NCBI GenBank assembly: GCA_000827265.1
Contig: KN834762.1
Coordinates: 622,939 to 686,938, forward strand
DNA length: 64,000 nt
Source: Collybiopsis luxurians FD-317 M1
Lineage: Eukaryota > Basidiomycota > Agaricomycetes > Agaricales > Omphalotaceae
Direction: 5' to 3'
Part shown: positions 22,535 to 34,183 of the stretch, one piece after another
How the letters are laid out: each line of letters begins with the position of its first letter
How positions within the stretch are numbered: position 1 is the stretch's first letter
Translations under genes and position numbers: made by a program
The notes under the pieces: model-generated
What the model was told of the DNA's origin: nothing
Database searches by the model: none
What the model saw: the letters and a program-made list of their open reading frames with translations, nothing else

Positions 22535-23029
22535 TGATAATTGTAGCATATACATATACTCTTATACATACTCATACTTTTGTACCTGTATTTATGTACC
22601 CACTCTGACGGCGAATGCGAATGCATTGAGTTCAAGGTGTTAGCGGAGTTGGATTCAATGAGCCTCGAGGTGTTGGGCCGCTCTTTCAAAACAGGGATTC
22701 TCCGATTCGGGTTATCTTCTAGCCTTCTTATGTAGGATGGCCTATTAATTATTTAGCGACGAATTATTATCGACACCACTAAGTATCAACAGAAAAAACA
22801 TACAAAAGAAAATTTTCTCCAAAGTCCCTTTTTAAGATAGCAATTAAACAAATACATCATCCCGGGGAAATATACAAAATGAACTGTTCTGCGGCAGGCC
22901 TAAAGTTGACAAGAGAGTTCCACCTTTATTTTTTCTTCTTTTTTTTTTTTTTCCGCAGTCTATAAAAAAAACTCATTTTAAAAACGGATGATGAGCTTTT
23001 GGGCCCCAGCCCCCCCATCATCATTATCA
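22535..23029. other. Convergent 3' region
   Basis: This AT-rich stretch between the ends of prp46 and the Med25-like gene carries a poly-T run near 22928-22952. Terminator and polyadenylation signals of both genes probably lie here, but I cannot point to single sites. Confidence 0.5.
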
Positions 23030-25582
23030 TCACCCTGCCCATCCCGTGAGTGAACTCGTGCTGGAGGATATAGGTGATGAAGGATATGAAGAGGCTGCTG
23101 CAGGTACTGAAGCTGATGAATCGTATTCATAATGTGACGAAGCTGGTTGAACGTGGCCTCCGGTCGTCAAAGTCATCGTCATGCCGTATGGGCTTAGAGT
23201 GGTCATCGGCGCGGTCGTTGTGCTCGTCGTCGTCGTCAGGGGCGACGTAGGGGAGGAAGTGTAAGATGAAATGGGGGAGTCGACAAAGGCGTTATTATCG
23301 CTATTATTGTGCCACGGGGTACTCGCAGGCGGGGGTAGCGGCGGTACCACTGGGTAAGGGTTTTGAGTCGGAGGATACGAGCTCGAGCTCGAGCCTTCAC
23401 TCAGACTCGGAGCATGGGTAAATCGCCGCCGCGACGGCTGCTGCTGGTCAGGGGATACCGTCATCGTCATCGTCGAGGAAGGCCCAGCAAGGGAAGAGCG
23501 TCCCTGTTCTGAATGTGCCGATGACGATAACGATAATCCAGAGCTCTCGCCGCCCCGAAAAACTGGACCCGAAACTGAACGGCGATGTGGAGCTGGAGGA
23601 ATTGAATAGTTCAAGTTTGCGGCGTTGCTACTGGCGGAAACGGTTACATTCATCGGAGGCGGAGGCGATGCTTGATTTTCGTTTTTGCCTGGGTAGCCTG
23701 AGAGGCGGCGATTGTCGAGTGCATTGGCAGAACCAAATAAGGGAGGGACCACACCACCATCGCGCCGGGAGGAAGTTGTCAGTGCTGGTATTCCCGCTGT
23801 TTCTGGCAGCTTGATTCCTGCGCTAGGATTTGGTCCAGTGGGATAGGCCTGGTGCAAGCGAGAACCTCCAGGGTGTAGATTGAGAGCTGAGCTTATGGGT
23901 ATAGAAGGGGGAGGCTGCTGATAGGTCACCGTAGCCCTGGAGGGCAAGGGAACGGAAGGATCCCAAAATGGAGGTGCATGATTCAAAATGGGAGACGGGG
24001 GATTCGGGGCCGGTGGTATCGGTATCGCGGAAGTAGGCGAGTGATATGAGGACCCAGGGGTGGCAGCATTTGCCTCAGGACTCATATTCGAAGCTGAGGC
24101 CAAGCTACTCGTTCCCGAAATGTCCATTAAAGCTCTGGGAACTGCAGCCGCACTCGGTTGCTGCAGGACCGATCCGCCCTGGTGATAGACGCGACCGGCT
24201 CGGTCAAGGACAGACGGAGAAGTGACACGACCTCCGTGATTTGTGTCCGAAGGCGAAACGGGCGACAGGGACGATGATTTCCGAGGATGTTCTCTAAACA
24301 CCTCTGCAGAGACGAATGGTCTGCGTTTTGGTTTCGTCCCATAGACTTTCTTTTTTGTTAGCCCGTGCATCTATTCTCTAATTTAATCAAAATCACAATC
24401 GAAAGAAAATATCTCTACCTGTTGCAGTTGAGTCACTAAGTTAGGAAACTCGTCATCTGGAGGCGGAGCAGAGGTGTTTGCGTGCATCGATTGATTTGAC
24501 ACGGGTGGGAGGTCGCGTTCGATTGGTGCTGACATTGTTCTGGGATGCAATGCTGGCGGGGTCACCTGGAAAAAAACGTAAGAATTTTTTTCTTTTGAAA
24601 CGGTACGGTCGTTCCCATCGAGTTACGTACTTCAAGGGGAGCGACTACTTAAATTTGAGAGGCAGCAAGCATATGTAGCAGTTAGCATCACGAAATTGCC
24701 TGAATAGACTAGCGAAATAACACACCTTGAGGCGCCGCGTTCCGTACAGCTGACAAACGCGGGACTATCTTCGTTCTATCAGTCAAGAGCCAGCGACTAT
24801 CTTCTACCAAGTTCTGTCTTCGGAGCTGAAAGCAGTGGAGGTTAGACTGAAAGTGCTGGCCTATAGGATACCTTACTGTTTCATCAAACACGCGGCTCAA
24901 AGGCTCAGTGGGACCGGACGCTATAGCAGGGAGCAGGAGATGGCAATATATGGTTCCCTGTGGTTAAGGTGAGGCGTGCCATTCTCAAAACAGATGGGGC
25001 TTACCTCAACTAGACTTTGGGTCAAGCGAGACCAATTACTGGTGGGATCCATGCTGCTCAGACTGGACCCCACGATGATGATATGGCGAGCCATAGAAGT
25101 CGTGTATGACAAAAACTTGACCGCAGTTTCAGATCAAAACAACATACAAGATAGAGGAGTTCGAACCTGGACTGTCCTTTGGATCAAGGAAGCGGACAGC
25201 CCGTAGTTTGGAGAGCTTGTACTAAAACGGACGTCCAGAAGGGCGTCGTTGAATGTGTAGTACTTGCGCGGTTGAGACCAACCTTCACCATTCACATCCT
25301 GATTACTACTAGAACAAGATTCCTGAACAAACGTCGTAATCTAACCTCGCGTCAGCCTTTGGACTTGCAACAAACTCTGAACAGCGTACTAACCGATGCT
25401 GAAGGATATGCGGAGGCAAGCCGGACAACAAGAGAAGGTAGCCATTGATCACGAAGATCAGACCAGGCTGTGGCAATCTGAGCGAGCCCACTGTTATCAA
25501 TGAGTAGCATTACTGCGACCGAGGAAGTAGCTCCAAAGGGAGCCACCGCTGCCATTGTACTGGCCATATAAGAAATCGTCAA
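23030..25582 (-). CDS. VWA-domain protein, probable Mediator subunit 25-like
   Basis: Seven exons join in frame. The first (start 25582, inner Met codons near 25567) encodes VAVMLLIDNSG and WSDLRDQWLPSLV. The next encode YYTFNDALLDVRFST, ARHIIIVGSSLSSMDP and GTIYCHLLLPAIASG. Then come the R-R-Q-N-L-V and DRTKIVPRLSAVRN stretches, and a linker exon with DDEFPNLVTQLQQ. The last exon (23030-24370) is a Ser/Pro-rich disordered tail of 446 codons beginning MHGLTKKKVYGTKPKRRP, with dense serine, glycine and proline runs. The first about 215 residues resemble a von Willebrand A fold with a degenerate metal site (D-N-S-G), as in the Med25 VWA domain that anchors this subunit to Mediator. The assignment rests on fold pattern, not strong identity. 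About 700 residues in all. Confidence 0.5.
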
Positions 25583-28500
25583 CGTAAAGAAGACGTTAAA
25601 GATGGGCGGACAAGGCTTGCTCCGATTCTTTTTTGGTCTTTCGAACTATTCGTGCTAGATGGAAAGAAGTGAAGTAAATAGCGTGGCTATGACCTGTGGA
25701 TCCTTATGGGTTGTCCGTCAGACTTATGGTTCTACCGTTGCTTTTATTCAACCACGCAATTTTTAAAAGCGTAGCTGCCAATTTTCTGTCTAGGCCAAAT
25801 GGAAAAAAAGAGAGAGGGTCGCGGTCTGAATACAAGCTCTACGTCGAAGAACTGGAAAAGATGGCGGCGTTTTAGGTAATATTTCGGACATCGAGGCTGA
25901 ATCTATAGTTATCCGAAGGTAAGATCATCAGTTCACACGTTGAGTTGAGCAAAAAGCCTACCTGATTCTGAATCGCGAACCGGAAACCGGGCGAAAAAAG
26001 GTATGCTATCCTTTCGAAGCGGGAAGCGGGTACACAGATGACCTACTTCCATTCACATGCTGCGACACTCGATCTGCCTTTAGTAAGTAGGGTACAGTGG
26101 CAAAATAGAGAGACCAATAAAGCTGATCAGATTCTATCGTCTTGCGATTCAACGTGTATTTGTGCATGCGGATCCGGGCGGATTTTGAATTCGTATGAAG
26201 GGCAGTGATGGATGGTATACAATCCTGGTCCCATGTGTTCGATGCACAAACCAGCTGTTTGATAGGGCTCTCAATCAGAGCCTTGAAATGCATGACTGCA
26301 GAGGAATTTTTAGTGTAATTTCTGCCATTTCGCGACCGAGCCAGATAAAGAAAAGAGTTCAAATTCAAATTCCGATGAAAGCGCAGCGAGGAAGTCTACA
26401 TTCGCTACGGTTTTTCTTTTTTTTTTTTTTCAATTGAGGAAGATGACATAACCCACCGTTCAGCTGCTCGCAGAATTTGCTTGGAAACAAGCCCCGAAGA
26501 CACGATGAGACAGCGGATATGAGTTACCAGATTGCAGTTACTTTGAAGAAATGAATATCGGGACAAAACCGAAGTGATCTGTACAGAGATCGGACACTTA
26601 TTCTAAAAGACGATAAAAAAATAGTCCTGTAATAGGTTTTGGAAGAATGGAGCCAAATTAGGCACGTCCAAAACATGAAAGACGAGAGCCAGGAAGTTGG
26701 CGATTCGAATTTTTGGCTCACGAGCTCCCGGCAATATATCACACCGAAAGTTCGGCTCGGCGATGATTTGTTGAGCCGACTGGAAATGAAACTCTGGTTA
26801 TATGCGCTTTTTGACTGAGCTAGAAAACTAAAATAAAAAACAAAACAAAACAAGAGAACCTCGAACCGATTTTTTTCACTTTCGGAACGATATACCAAAT
26901 CCCCGAACAGGGTGAGTCCCGAATCCAGATTTTCTTTTGCGTGCCAGTGTTAGAGCCTTGGCTGGAGATATCAGGCGATGGCCGGACCTACGTAGATTCG
27001 GAGTCGTGCAGAAAGTAGCTGGAAACGTTGGCTTGTAAAAAGACCCGACACTGTCCTGCACTTTCGTACGATTGAGAGCTTGCACACCAAAACATGGATG
27101 AAACGAGTTTTTTAACACCCGAAAGCTGAGGTATTGCGAGATGATTCATAAGAGTGTCGTAGAATTCATTTCATGCAGAAGGGTTGCAGATCCTCGGCTT
27201 GCTGGTAAATTGCAAGAAGGGAATCTTGGCTTGGACGAGGCTTTTTCCAGGCTGTTTACGGACTTCAATGAGATCAACAAGAGTGAGGCGGAGTTTCAAG
27301 TCACGGCACTTGTCCGGTCCCGTCTGTCGGCTGACCAGCTGCAGCATCAGCGGCGCAGACGCGTCAAGGTGGCGCTGAAAGTTCCAGCCATCGAACGCTC
27401 CGGAGCTCTCTCAACCAAGCTGACGCAGTAGTATCAAGGCATTGCTCGTCGCAGGATAATGACCGTTATTAAATAGCGTGAGAACTCGCAAATTCAACTA
27501 TATGGCATTACTTAGTTCTATAGTATGTACAGTAGTGTATGCTCTGAACTCTATTTTCCTTGCTAAAATTTCAACTGTTTTTCCCGTGCCCGCCGCTACA
27601 ACGTAAGTATTTCGTCCGCGTCTACGGTTCGGTCTTGAGCAATCTTAGTGTCAGGAACCTCAGGCTCCTGCCGAACCTTGCGTACTACTTTCTTCTCCAC
27701 TGGGTCCGTTTCAGGGAGGTTCTCCTTTATTTGCGTCAACGTTAGTGTCAGATATTAAAATCCTAAATTTGACAGTTTTAGCGGTGTAAACTTTTAACAT
27801 GTAAACCGGACCAGCATGTACGCAGAACAGAGCATGATTCCTAAGGGAAGTTGCAAATTTGCCGGCATACCTACCATAAACGCGAATATGGAGATAATTG
27901 TAACTTCATTGTTCAAGTTGCTTCTCCCACTGCAACACTGGCGAAGTTAAAGCATTTCTTTTCATATATCTAGGACGGATGAATCGAGATAAAAAAGTCG
28001 GCGACCCTGCGTTCTCATTACTACGAAACTCAATCTGGATCATAATCGATAAGATGCTCTTGTGTGAAGTTTTAACATAGTTTTCCGTTCCTCGTATACG
28101 TCGGTCTTCAAACTTATTGGTTAGGATATATGGATCAAAATTTGCATGTGCACAACTACGCTCCTCCCTATAATGCAAGCTTTCTGCTTTCCTATGTTCA
28201 CTCAAGGCAGGCCTTGAGGCTTTGGCCATTAAATGAACTCTCAAATGAGCGAATTTCCGAAGAACTCGCAGAAAGTTTTACAGCTCCCGAGGGTTTTTAA
28301 ATCGTCTCCGAGAACTCTCTCCAAGTGACCGGCCGCGCAGCAACTTCCTAGCAGAATTGTCCTTGCAAGTACGACCAATTTGGATTAATTTGTCGTCTGT
28401 CAGTTAATATACATCATGGAAGTTGCGAATATGATTCTACAACTGTCATGACTCTGCCAAACCCGTAGTACTAAGGCAGTTCAGTGAATCGGCGCCAAGC

Positions 28501-29841
28501 AGAATAAGTAGTTCATTCTACTATGCCCTTCTCGACCTGCCCAGATTGACTGATACTAGTGCGTATGGTCTCTGTTGCCCTTTTCGCTTCTCAAAATCTC
28601 CCCGGATCTAGTTACGATCGTGGTCCACTTGTATCTAATTTATTGCAAAGGTATGGACCTGTTGATCCCCGCTCCTCCTTGAGTATAAGCTTGTTGCTTG
28701 CGCCAAAGTTCTCAGCCTTTCACTCGATCATCTACCAACATCGTAGGTCCTCTGACATAAAGTAACCAGAATCATGGGCCAGAGCGAGTTATCTCTTATC
28801 TTGCCTGTAGATTATCATGCATACCTTTCCATAGTACATTCAGATGCATTATATGCGGAGAGCATGATCGCAGCTTTAAAAGCCACTTCTTGCGAATCTG
28901 AACTTACCAAATTTGGAGAAAGGTTTCCTAGGCAGTCCTTCGAACAAGCCATGAGGCGTTCGTCTTTTCGTGAAGCCAATATAATCAGGAAGACTGCGGC
29001 GACTGATATCACTGAGTTTGATGTATTAAGCAGAGATTCCGAACGAGTAAGTTTCCATTTCTAAAGGTGGGAACCAATCTAGCGAGTTCCAATGCGGAGC
29101 CCGGCGATTCTCGGGTAGAACAGGTGACCAGCGTTTGCAAGAAAGCCTTCATCCGTCAAGAGCTTGATATTTACAGCCCTACGCATTGGTTTTTTTTAAG
29201 GTCGACGAAAGGCCGACGGAGGTGTTTTGGCTCCAGGAATTCACGACATGAAAGAGAACTTTTTCATACACAAAGACCCGTCCTTAATTGACTCTGGCAT
29301 TTCGAACGTACTTATGAATGCCAGAAGATCTGATGCCTTTCCATATCGATCGAGGATTACGGGCTAGAGATATTGCTGGCGAAGGGCTCTTCAGTTTTTC
29401 GCGTCGCAAGTCTGGGCACCGGCCGAAAAGACCCTGAAGTGACAAACCTTTCGAGAATCAGATAACGTCAAAGTGGAAAAGACAGCATTTTCTGCCGCAA
29501 GAAGAAAAAGTGAAAGAAAAGTTTGGTCGGTTGAAAGGTGATCTGATCCACTTTGACAAGTGATCAGGTTCAACAGGACGTTTTTGGGCAACTTCAGAAA
29601 AATAGCATGCTGTTATTGAGCCAGTTTGGTGGATGAGATACACTGTAGACTACCTGAATTTATTCCTGCAGAAAGAGACTCTGGGGAAGAAAGAAACGCC
29701 CCGGGATCGACGGCAACTCGGATGCTCGGCAAAGGCCGATCGGAGCTTGAAATTTGATCTTTGGCTAATCTGCGTCCTCAATTTTTCATCGTTCTACCTT
29801 TCGACCACAAGACTCGTCCAAGGCCCTCAAGACTCCTCAGA
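25583..29841. other. 4.2-kb stretch without a recognised gene
   Basis: Open frames reach 124 codons (26524-26898 minus, 26006-26368 minus, 27141-27431 plus, 28774-29064 plus). None shows a domain, a convincing splice pattern or a repeat I know. A poly-T run lies at 26410-26430. The right end is the promoter of the eL8 gene. Unrecognised short genes or decayed sequence may be present. Confidence 0.5.
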
Positions 29842-31124
29842 ATGGTGAGAATACTCTTCAAGTTGCTTCGGAGCTCTACTGTCAAAGGTTTCATGTCTCT
29901 GAAAACTTCATAATGAGATGGATGGTGTGTTTGCATTCTGGATGACTTTCTGCGTTCTGAAAACTGATCATGAAAACTTCTGTAGAACCTCCCAGCAAAG
30001 AACTTCAGAGTGTTCTGTGTTTTTGTCTGCTGAGCTTCTGTGCAAGGAGGCGGTGATGCAGACATATGCTGGGTTGTGCAATTCACTTTTGTACAACGTT
30101 AGAGCTCCGAGGCTGCATTGTCTTCTTGAGATAAATGCTGACTTCGCCTCAATGACCAGCCCAAAGCCAAAGCCGGATCCGCCAAAAAGCCCGCCGCTGC
30201 TCCCTTTGCAAGCAAGGCCGGCAAGACCAAGAAAAACCCTCTTTTCGAGGCCCAACCAAAGAACTTCGGTATTGGTAAGTGGCCATCGATTTTGTAGGAC
30301 TTTCGCTATTCTGATCAGTCACTCTTGTAGGTCAGGATATCCAGCCCAAAACTGATCTCAGCCGCTTTGTAAAGTGGCCTGAGTATGTTCGTCTGCAGCG
30401 CCAAAAGACCATCTTGAACCAGCGACTCAAGGTTCCTCCTGCTATCGCTCAGTTCTCGCATACTCTCGATAAAAACACTGCCACTCAACTCTTTAAGTTG
30501 CTCAACAAGTACCGTCCCGAGTCGAAAGCGGAGAAGAAATCCCGTCTCGAGGCTACTGCTGCTGCCGCTGCCGATGGCAAGGACAAGGATGTACGTGACT
30601 TTCGAATTTGTCTCCATACTTTTGTTCATTTTTCTGTAGGATTCGAAGAAACCTCTTTTCGTGAAGTACGGTCTAAACCACATCGTCGCCCTTGTGGAAG
30701 CCAAGAAGGCTGCGCTTGTCGTTATCTCTCACGATGTTGACCCCATCGAGCTCGTCGTCTTCTTGCCTGCTCTGTGCCGTAAGATGGGCGTTCCATACGT
30801 CATCGTCAAGGGCAAGGCTCGTCTTGGTACGGTCGTCCACAAGAAGACTGCCGCTGTGCTTGCTATTCAGGAGGTCAAATCTGAGGACCAGCGTGAACTG
30901 GCTACTCTCGTTTCTGCCGCCAAGGCTAACTTGTACGTGGTAACTTGATTCACGTCCGATGCCAATCTGTTAATCGATGTGTCTTTCTTAGCACTGACAA
31001 GTACGAGGAGCATCGTCGTCAATGGGGTGGAGGTATTCGTGGTAACAAGTCCACCCAAATGCTTCGCAAGCGTGCCAAGGCTGCTGGTCAGAATGCTAAC
31101 GCTGCCAGCCTCGGCAAGCTCTAA
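29842..31124 (+). CDS. rpl8: 60S ribosomal protein eL8 (L7a/L8)
   Basis: Exons: 29842-29844 (the ATG alone), 30160-30274, 30331-30590, 30640-30932 and 30992-31124. The mature sequence reads [59 protein letters not shown], then the L7Ae-type RNA-binding core [40 protein letters not shown] and the C-terminus [23 protein letters not shown]. It is a structural protein of the large ribosomal subunit. Codon choice is strongly biased toward C-ending codons, as expected for high expression. The first intron (29845-30159) is 315 nt, far longer than the others (about 50-60 nt), and holds a box C/D snoRNA candidate. The start-codon-only exon is inferred from the acceptor before CCCAAAGCC and a perfect donor after ATG. 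Confidence 0.93.
30047..30150 (+). ncRNA. Candidate intronic box C/D snoRNA
   Basis: Inside the long first intron of the eL8 gene. A terminal stem GAGGCG (30047-30052) pairs with CGCCTC (30145-30150). A near-consensus C box GTGATGC (30053-30059, last base off) follows the 5' arm and a D box CTGA (30138-30141) precedes the 3' arm. Ribosomal-protein introns are usual snoRNA hosts, and the animal orthologue of this gene hosts several. The guide target was not identified, and no clear C'/D' pair was seen. Confidence 0.35.
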
Positions 31125-31553
31125 GCTGTTTGGGCGATATACTTCTATGGAGTTAGGTCTTTACACTTTGTGGTACTTAGACTCGTTTATGCTTTATGCG
31201 TGTCTAAAATTTTCGACAATATCTTTATGTCATGTCGTTGTCCTCTGTGCTGTGCTTCGCAATGCATTTGTAGCGCATCGATCTCCAACAGCCTCTATGA
31301 GAGGTACATACGTGTCCGGCTCTGTATTTTACGAAGTGTAATTGCGCTAGGTAGGAGTTGATGCAATGATATTTTGAATATGTGGAACAGATTTTGATCA
31401 TTATCCTGTTAAGTTCATTTATTTGAAGTACTGCCTGGTACTGCGTCGCGAGCGCAGATCAAGATCAGAATTTCTGGAAGACTCGACGACTAATCTGACC
31501 GGAACATTGGTGCAGAATTCGTAATAGGAGGGTCACTGTCATTCCGATGGACA
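31125..31553. other. 3' flank of eL8 and upstream flank of a broken gene
   Basis: Short open frames only. The first part is probably eL8 3' UTR. No other element recognised. Confidence 0.5.
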
Positions 31554-32014
31554 TTGACTCATAGAAATGCCTTGTCGCTGGCCATCCAATTACTCAGAAA
31601 ATCCACAAATGACATTCGGCTTCCAAAACTCGCCATGTCTTCTCCCGATTTACCATTACCACTCTATCGGGTTGGCTTACGACTACCTTTCTTCATGGCA
31701 TTGGCCCAAGGATTCATTTCGCCAGCCCGTATGTCAACATGGGGAGGCCCAAACAAATGGTACGCTGATAATGTACCTATATTCTATGCAGGTCCTCGGG
31801 ATCCCTTGGGCGTAGGCTCAAATTATTACGAGTTTATTGGTGGAGTGGCTTTGGAGATGCTTGTTGGGACACTCTTCGGCTCAATTCATTGTGCAGCCTG
31901 GGTGTTTCAATTTCCTTCTACTTATGTTAGAACGAGAATCATGTCGCTTTGCATTGCTGCTGTTCCTCTGGTAATAACGGTCAATTTGGTTATGGCGCTT
32001 ACAGTCTGGCAAAG

Positions 32015-32027
32015 ACTTGTAGACAGT
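32015..32027. repeat. Target-site duplication of LINE copy A (left; right at 32483-32495)
   Basis: The 13-bp acttgtagacagt is identical on both sides of the element. In the left copy it encodes the end of W-Q-R-L-V-D-S of the host frame, and the right copy continues that frame into the downstream coding sequence. Confidence 0.9.
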
Positions 32028-32482
32028 GTATCCCTCCCGGTAGACACACCTGCACACAACTCCCTACATCGGACATTGGTGCGCCGACCTCGCCGTCGGT
32101 AGCGTGGCTTTGACGTGACCAGCGTGGAGGAGCGTTGGACATGTCGCCCAAGCCTCGCAAGAGCTCATGCCACAGTGCGGTTACGCCTGCGATGGAGGCT
32201 TGGTTTTGCCCTAATGTCTTCCCTCTCACCAAGAGGGAGAAGTGTCAGGTACGCAGACCCCTCCTACCCCACTATTTATCTTAGGCCATCCAGCCGAACG
32301 CGTCCATATCTATTTCACCTACATACATACACCATAGCAGTACCCGTAGCTACAACTTCCACAGGAGGCACCCACCCAGAGATAACCCCCAGAGGAACGG
32401 AGCCCAACTAATTGTTGTTGCGACTCCCCGCTCCTTAGTATATAGCCTTACTTACTTGCGGTAATGAAGAGTCTAAAAAAAA
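32028..32482 (+). mobile_element. LINE copy A, 5'-truncated, 3' UTR only
   Basis: This 455-bp segment ends in an A-rich tail (gtctaaaaaaaa). It shares most of its length with the 3' end of copy B (33570-34016), including cggtgcgccga-type blocks and the terminal ccttacttacttgcggtaatgaag. It is flanked by the perfect 13-bp direct repeat acttgtagacagt at 32015-32027 and 32483-32495. A-tail, target-site duplication and 5' truncation are the signature of target-primed reverse transcription. It is CpG-rich and undecayed, so probably recent. Confidence 0.88.
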
Positions 32483-32697
32483 ACTTGTAGACAGTTATTT
32501 AACTAGACGAGCTTTGCATGAAGTTAATTGTTTCCTCTTTGCCGTTTACATGCTGGCTAGGTTGATGATATTTGTCATGGCTTTTGTACTTCTCAGGGAT
32601 CTTTCGGACGGTGCCATTGAGGTAGCTCAGTGGACAATATTGATTCCTCACGTATAGTTTGGAAATTTGCATACATTCCAGAACTTCCTCGTTCGAT

Positions 32698-32711
32698 GAT
32701 CGTTCGTGTAC
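32698..32711. repeat. Target-site duplication of LINE copy B (left; right at 34017-34030)
   Basis: The 14-bp gatcgttcgtgtac is identical on both sides of the 1305-bp element. It lies about 40 bp after the stop of the interrupted membrane-protein gene, so copy B hit its 3' flank. Confidence 0.9.
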
Positions 32712-34016
32712 AGGCGCTGGACTAGTAGCATACCGGTCCAACGAAGAGGTCTTCTCGAAAAGCATAGGCCTAGGGCATGGAGCTGAAGCATACGACGGGG
32801 AAATAGTAGCCCTGAGCTATGGAGCGAACCAGGCGAGAGATTTCTCCAATACAAATGTATCCATCACCCACTGGCAATTTTTTACAGACAGCTCATCCGG
32901 GGCCGAAGCAATCTTCGACCCATCCCCCAAGGCGGGGCAGGTGTACTGCTCCCATTTCTACAACACAGTCATATCCTTCCTCGATGCAGACCCGTTTCAT
33001 ACAGTTGAAATAGCGTGGACACCCAGCCATCGCCAACTGCATCCCCCCATCCCTAAAACCAACTAAATGCCTCAAGGGGACCCCAAGAGAAGTCTTCGGG
33101 AGGCTCTTGCAGTGTTGTACAGGACACGGCTACATAGGCGAGTATTATTCCAAATTTGTTCCATCTAAGAACATTGACTGCCCCTGTGGAGAACAGCTCC
33201 AAACCCGAGAACACATCCTGCGTGAATTCCCCCACTACGAGCGGGACAGGTATCTCCTATGCAAGGTCTCCGACATGGTAAGCCTAGCCGACATCTTGGG
33301 CTCCGAGGAGGGCATTGAGGCCCTTACATCTTTCATTGAGAAATCGGGAGCTTTCACCGAGACGGTTCCCCGCGGAAGGAAAAAGCGAACCAGAGTACAG
33401 CCCTCGCAGTTTCTGGGAGAACATCGACGACTTCTTCAACTACCGACCCGACACCGACATCCCTTATGAAGCGGACTGGAGGGATGAGATTGTCGACGAC
33501 GTCGAGCCAAACAATGATACATAGAATTTATGATAAGACGCCCTGTCCATCACACCGCCTACCCATAGTCACCGGAACTGCTCACAACTCCCCCAATCAG
33601 ACATCGGTGCGCCGATCTCGCCGTCGGTAGTGTGGGTTTTGACCTGACCGGTGTGGAGGAGCACCGGGCTCGTCGCCCAAGCCTCAGGCCACAGTGCGGT
33701 TACGCCTGCGAAGGGCTTGGTTTGTCCCTAATATCTTCCCCATACACACCGGGAGAGAAGTGAGCGGATGCCTACCAAACCCTCTTCCCTCCTCTCTCTT
33801 ATTTATAAAGGTCCCACAAGACCGAAAACGTCCATTTACATCTACTCATACCTATGATACACAAGTACGACCAGTAGCTACAACATCCCCTGCGGATACC
33901 CACGCATAGAAACCCCCCAAGAGAACGGAGCACAACTAAGCATTGTTGCGGCTCTCCGCTCCTTAGTACATAGCCTTACTTACTTGCGGTAATGAAGAAT
34001 CTAAAATAAAAAAAAA
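32712..34016 (+). mobile_element. LINE copy B (Tad-like), 5'-truncated in the RNase H domain
   Basis: This 1305-bp element starts inside an RNase H domain: GAGLVAYR, the Glu in H-G-A-E-A-Y-D-G-E-I, FFTDSSSGAEAIFD and the late motif EIAWTPSH. The frame then shifts near 33035. A second open stretch (33107-33469) has the C-terminal zinc-knuckle-like CPCGEQLQTREHILREFPHY of basidiomycete LINEs. A 3' UTR follows that matches copy A and an A-rich tail (aaaataaaaaaaaa). It is flanked by the perfect 14-bp duplication gatcgttcgtgtac (32698-32711 and 34017-34030). No reverse transcriptase remains, so it cannot move on its own. The clade is judged Tad-like from the RNase H plus Cys/His tail. Confidence 0.88.
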
Positions 34017-34183
34017 GATCGTTCGTGTACTTATATTAGAGTCTGCTAGGATAAAAATGATTTGGATTTGGGCTTGCGCTAACTGGTTGCCGCACCCTTT
34101 CACTCCGCTCCAAAGTCTGACCATTGAGAATGAAGATGAGTTTCTTTGTATATATCTGTTTGACCGATAAGCTGTGAGCCCGC

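Larger units (their letters stand above)
31554..32657 (+). pseudogene. Agaricomycete membrane-protein gene interrupted by a LINE
   Basis: The 5' part encodes a protein with GVALEMLVGTLFGSIHCAAW and a membrane segment (MSLCIAAVPLVITVNLVMAL) up to W-Q-R-L-V-D-S. The frame then enters a LINE fragment (32028-32482) and stops at 32102. Across the insertion the frame resumes in phase from the second target-site copy. It encodes YMLARLMIFVMAFVLLRDL and a tail A-I-E-V-A-Q-W-T-I-L-I-P-H-V ending in TAG at 32655-32657. That tail is the usual C-terminus of a family of mushroom membrane proteins of unknown function (L-P-x-G-A-x-x-x-x-W-T-x-x-I-P-H). The 5' end is shorter than family members I recall, so 5' exons may be missing or unrecognised. 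Confidence 0.7.
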
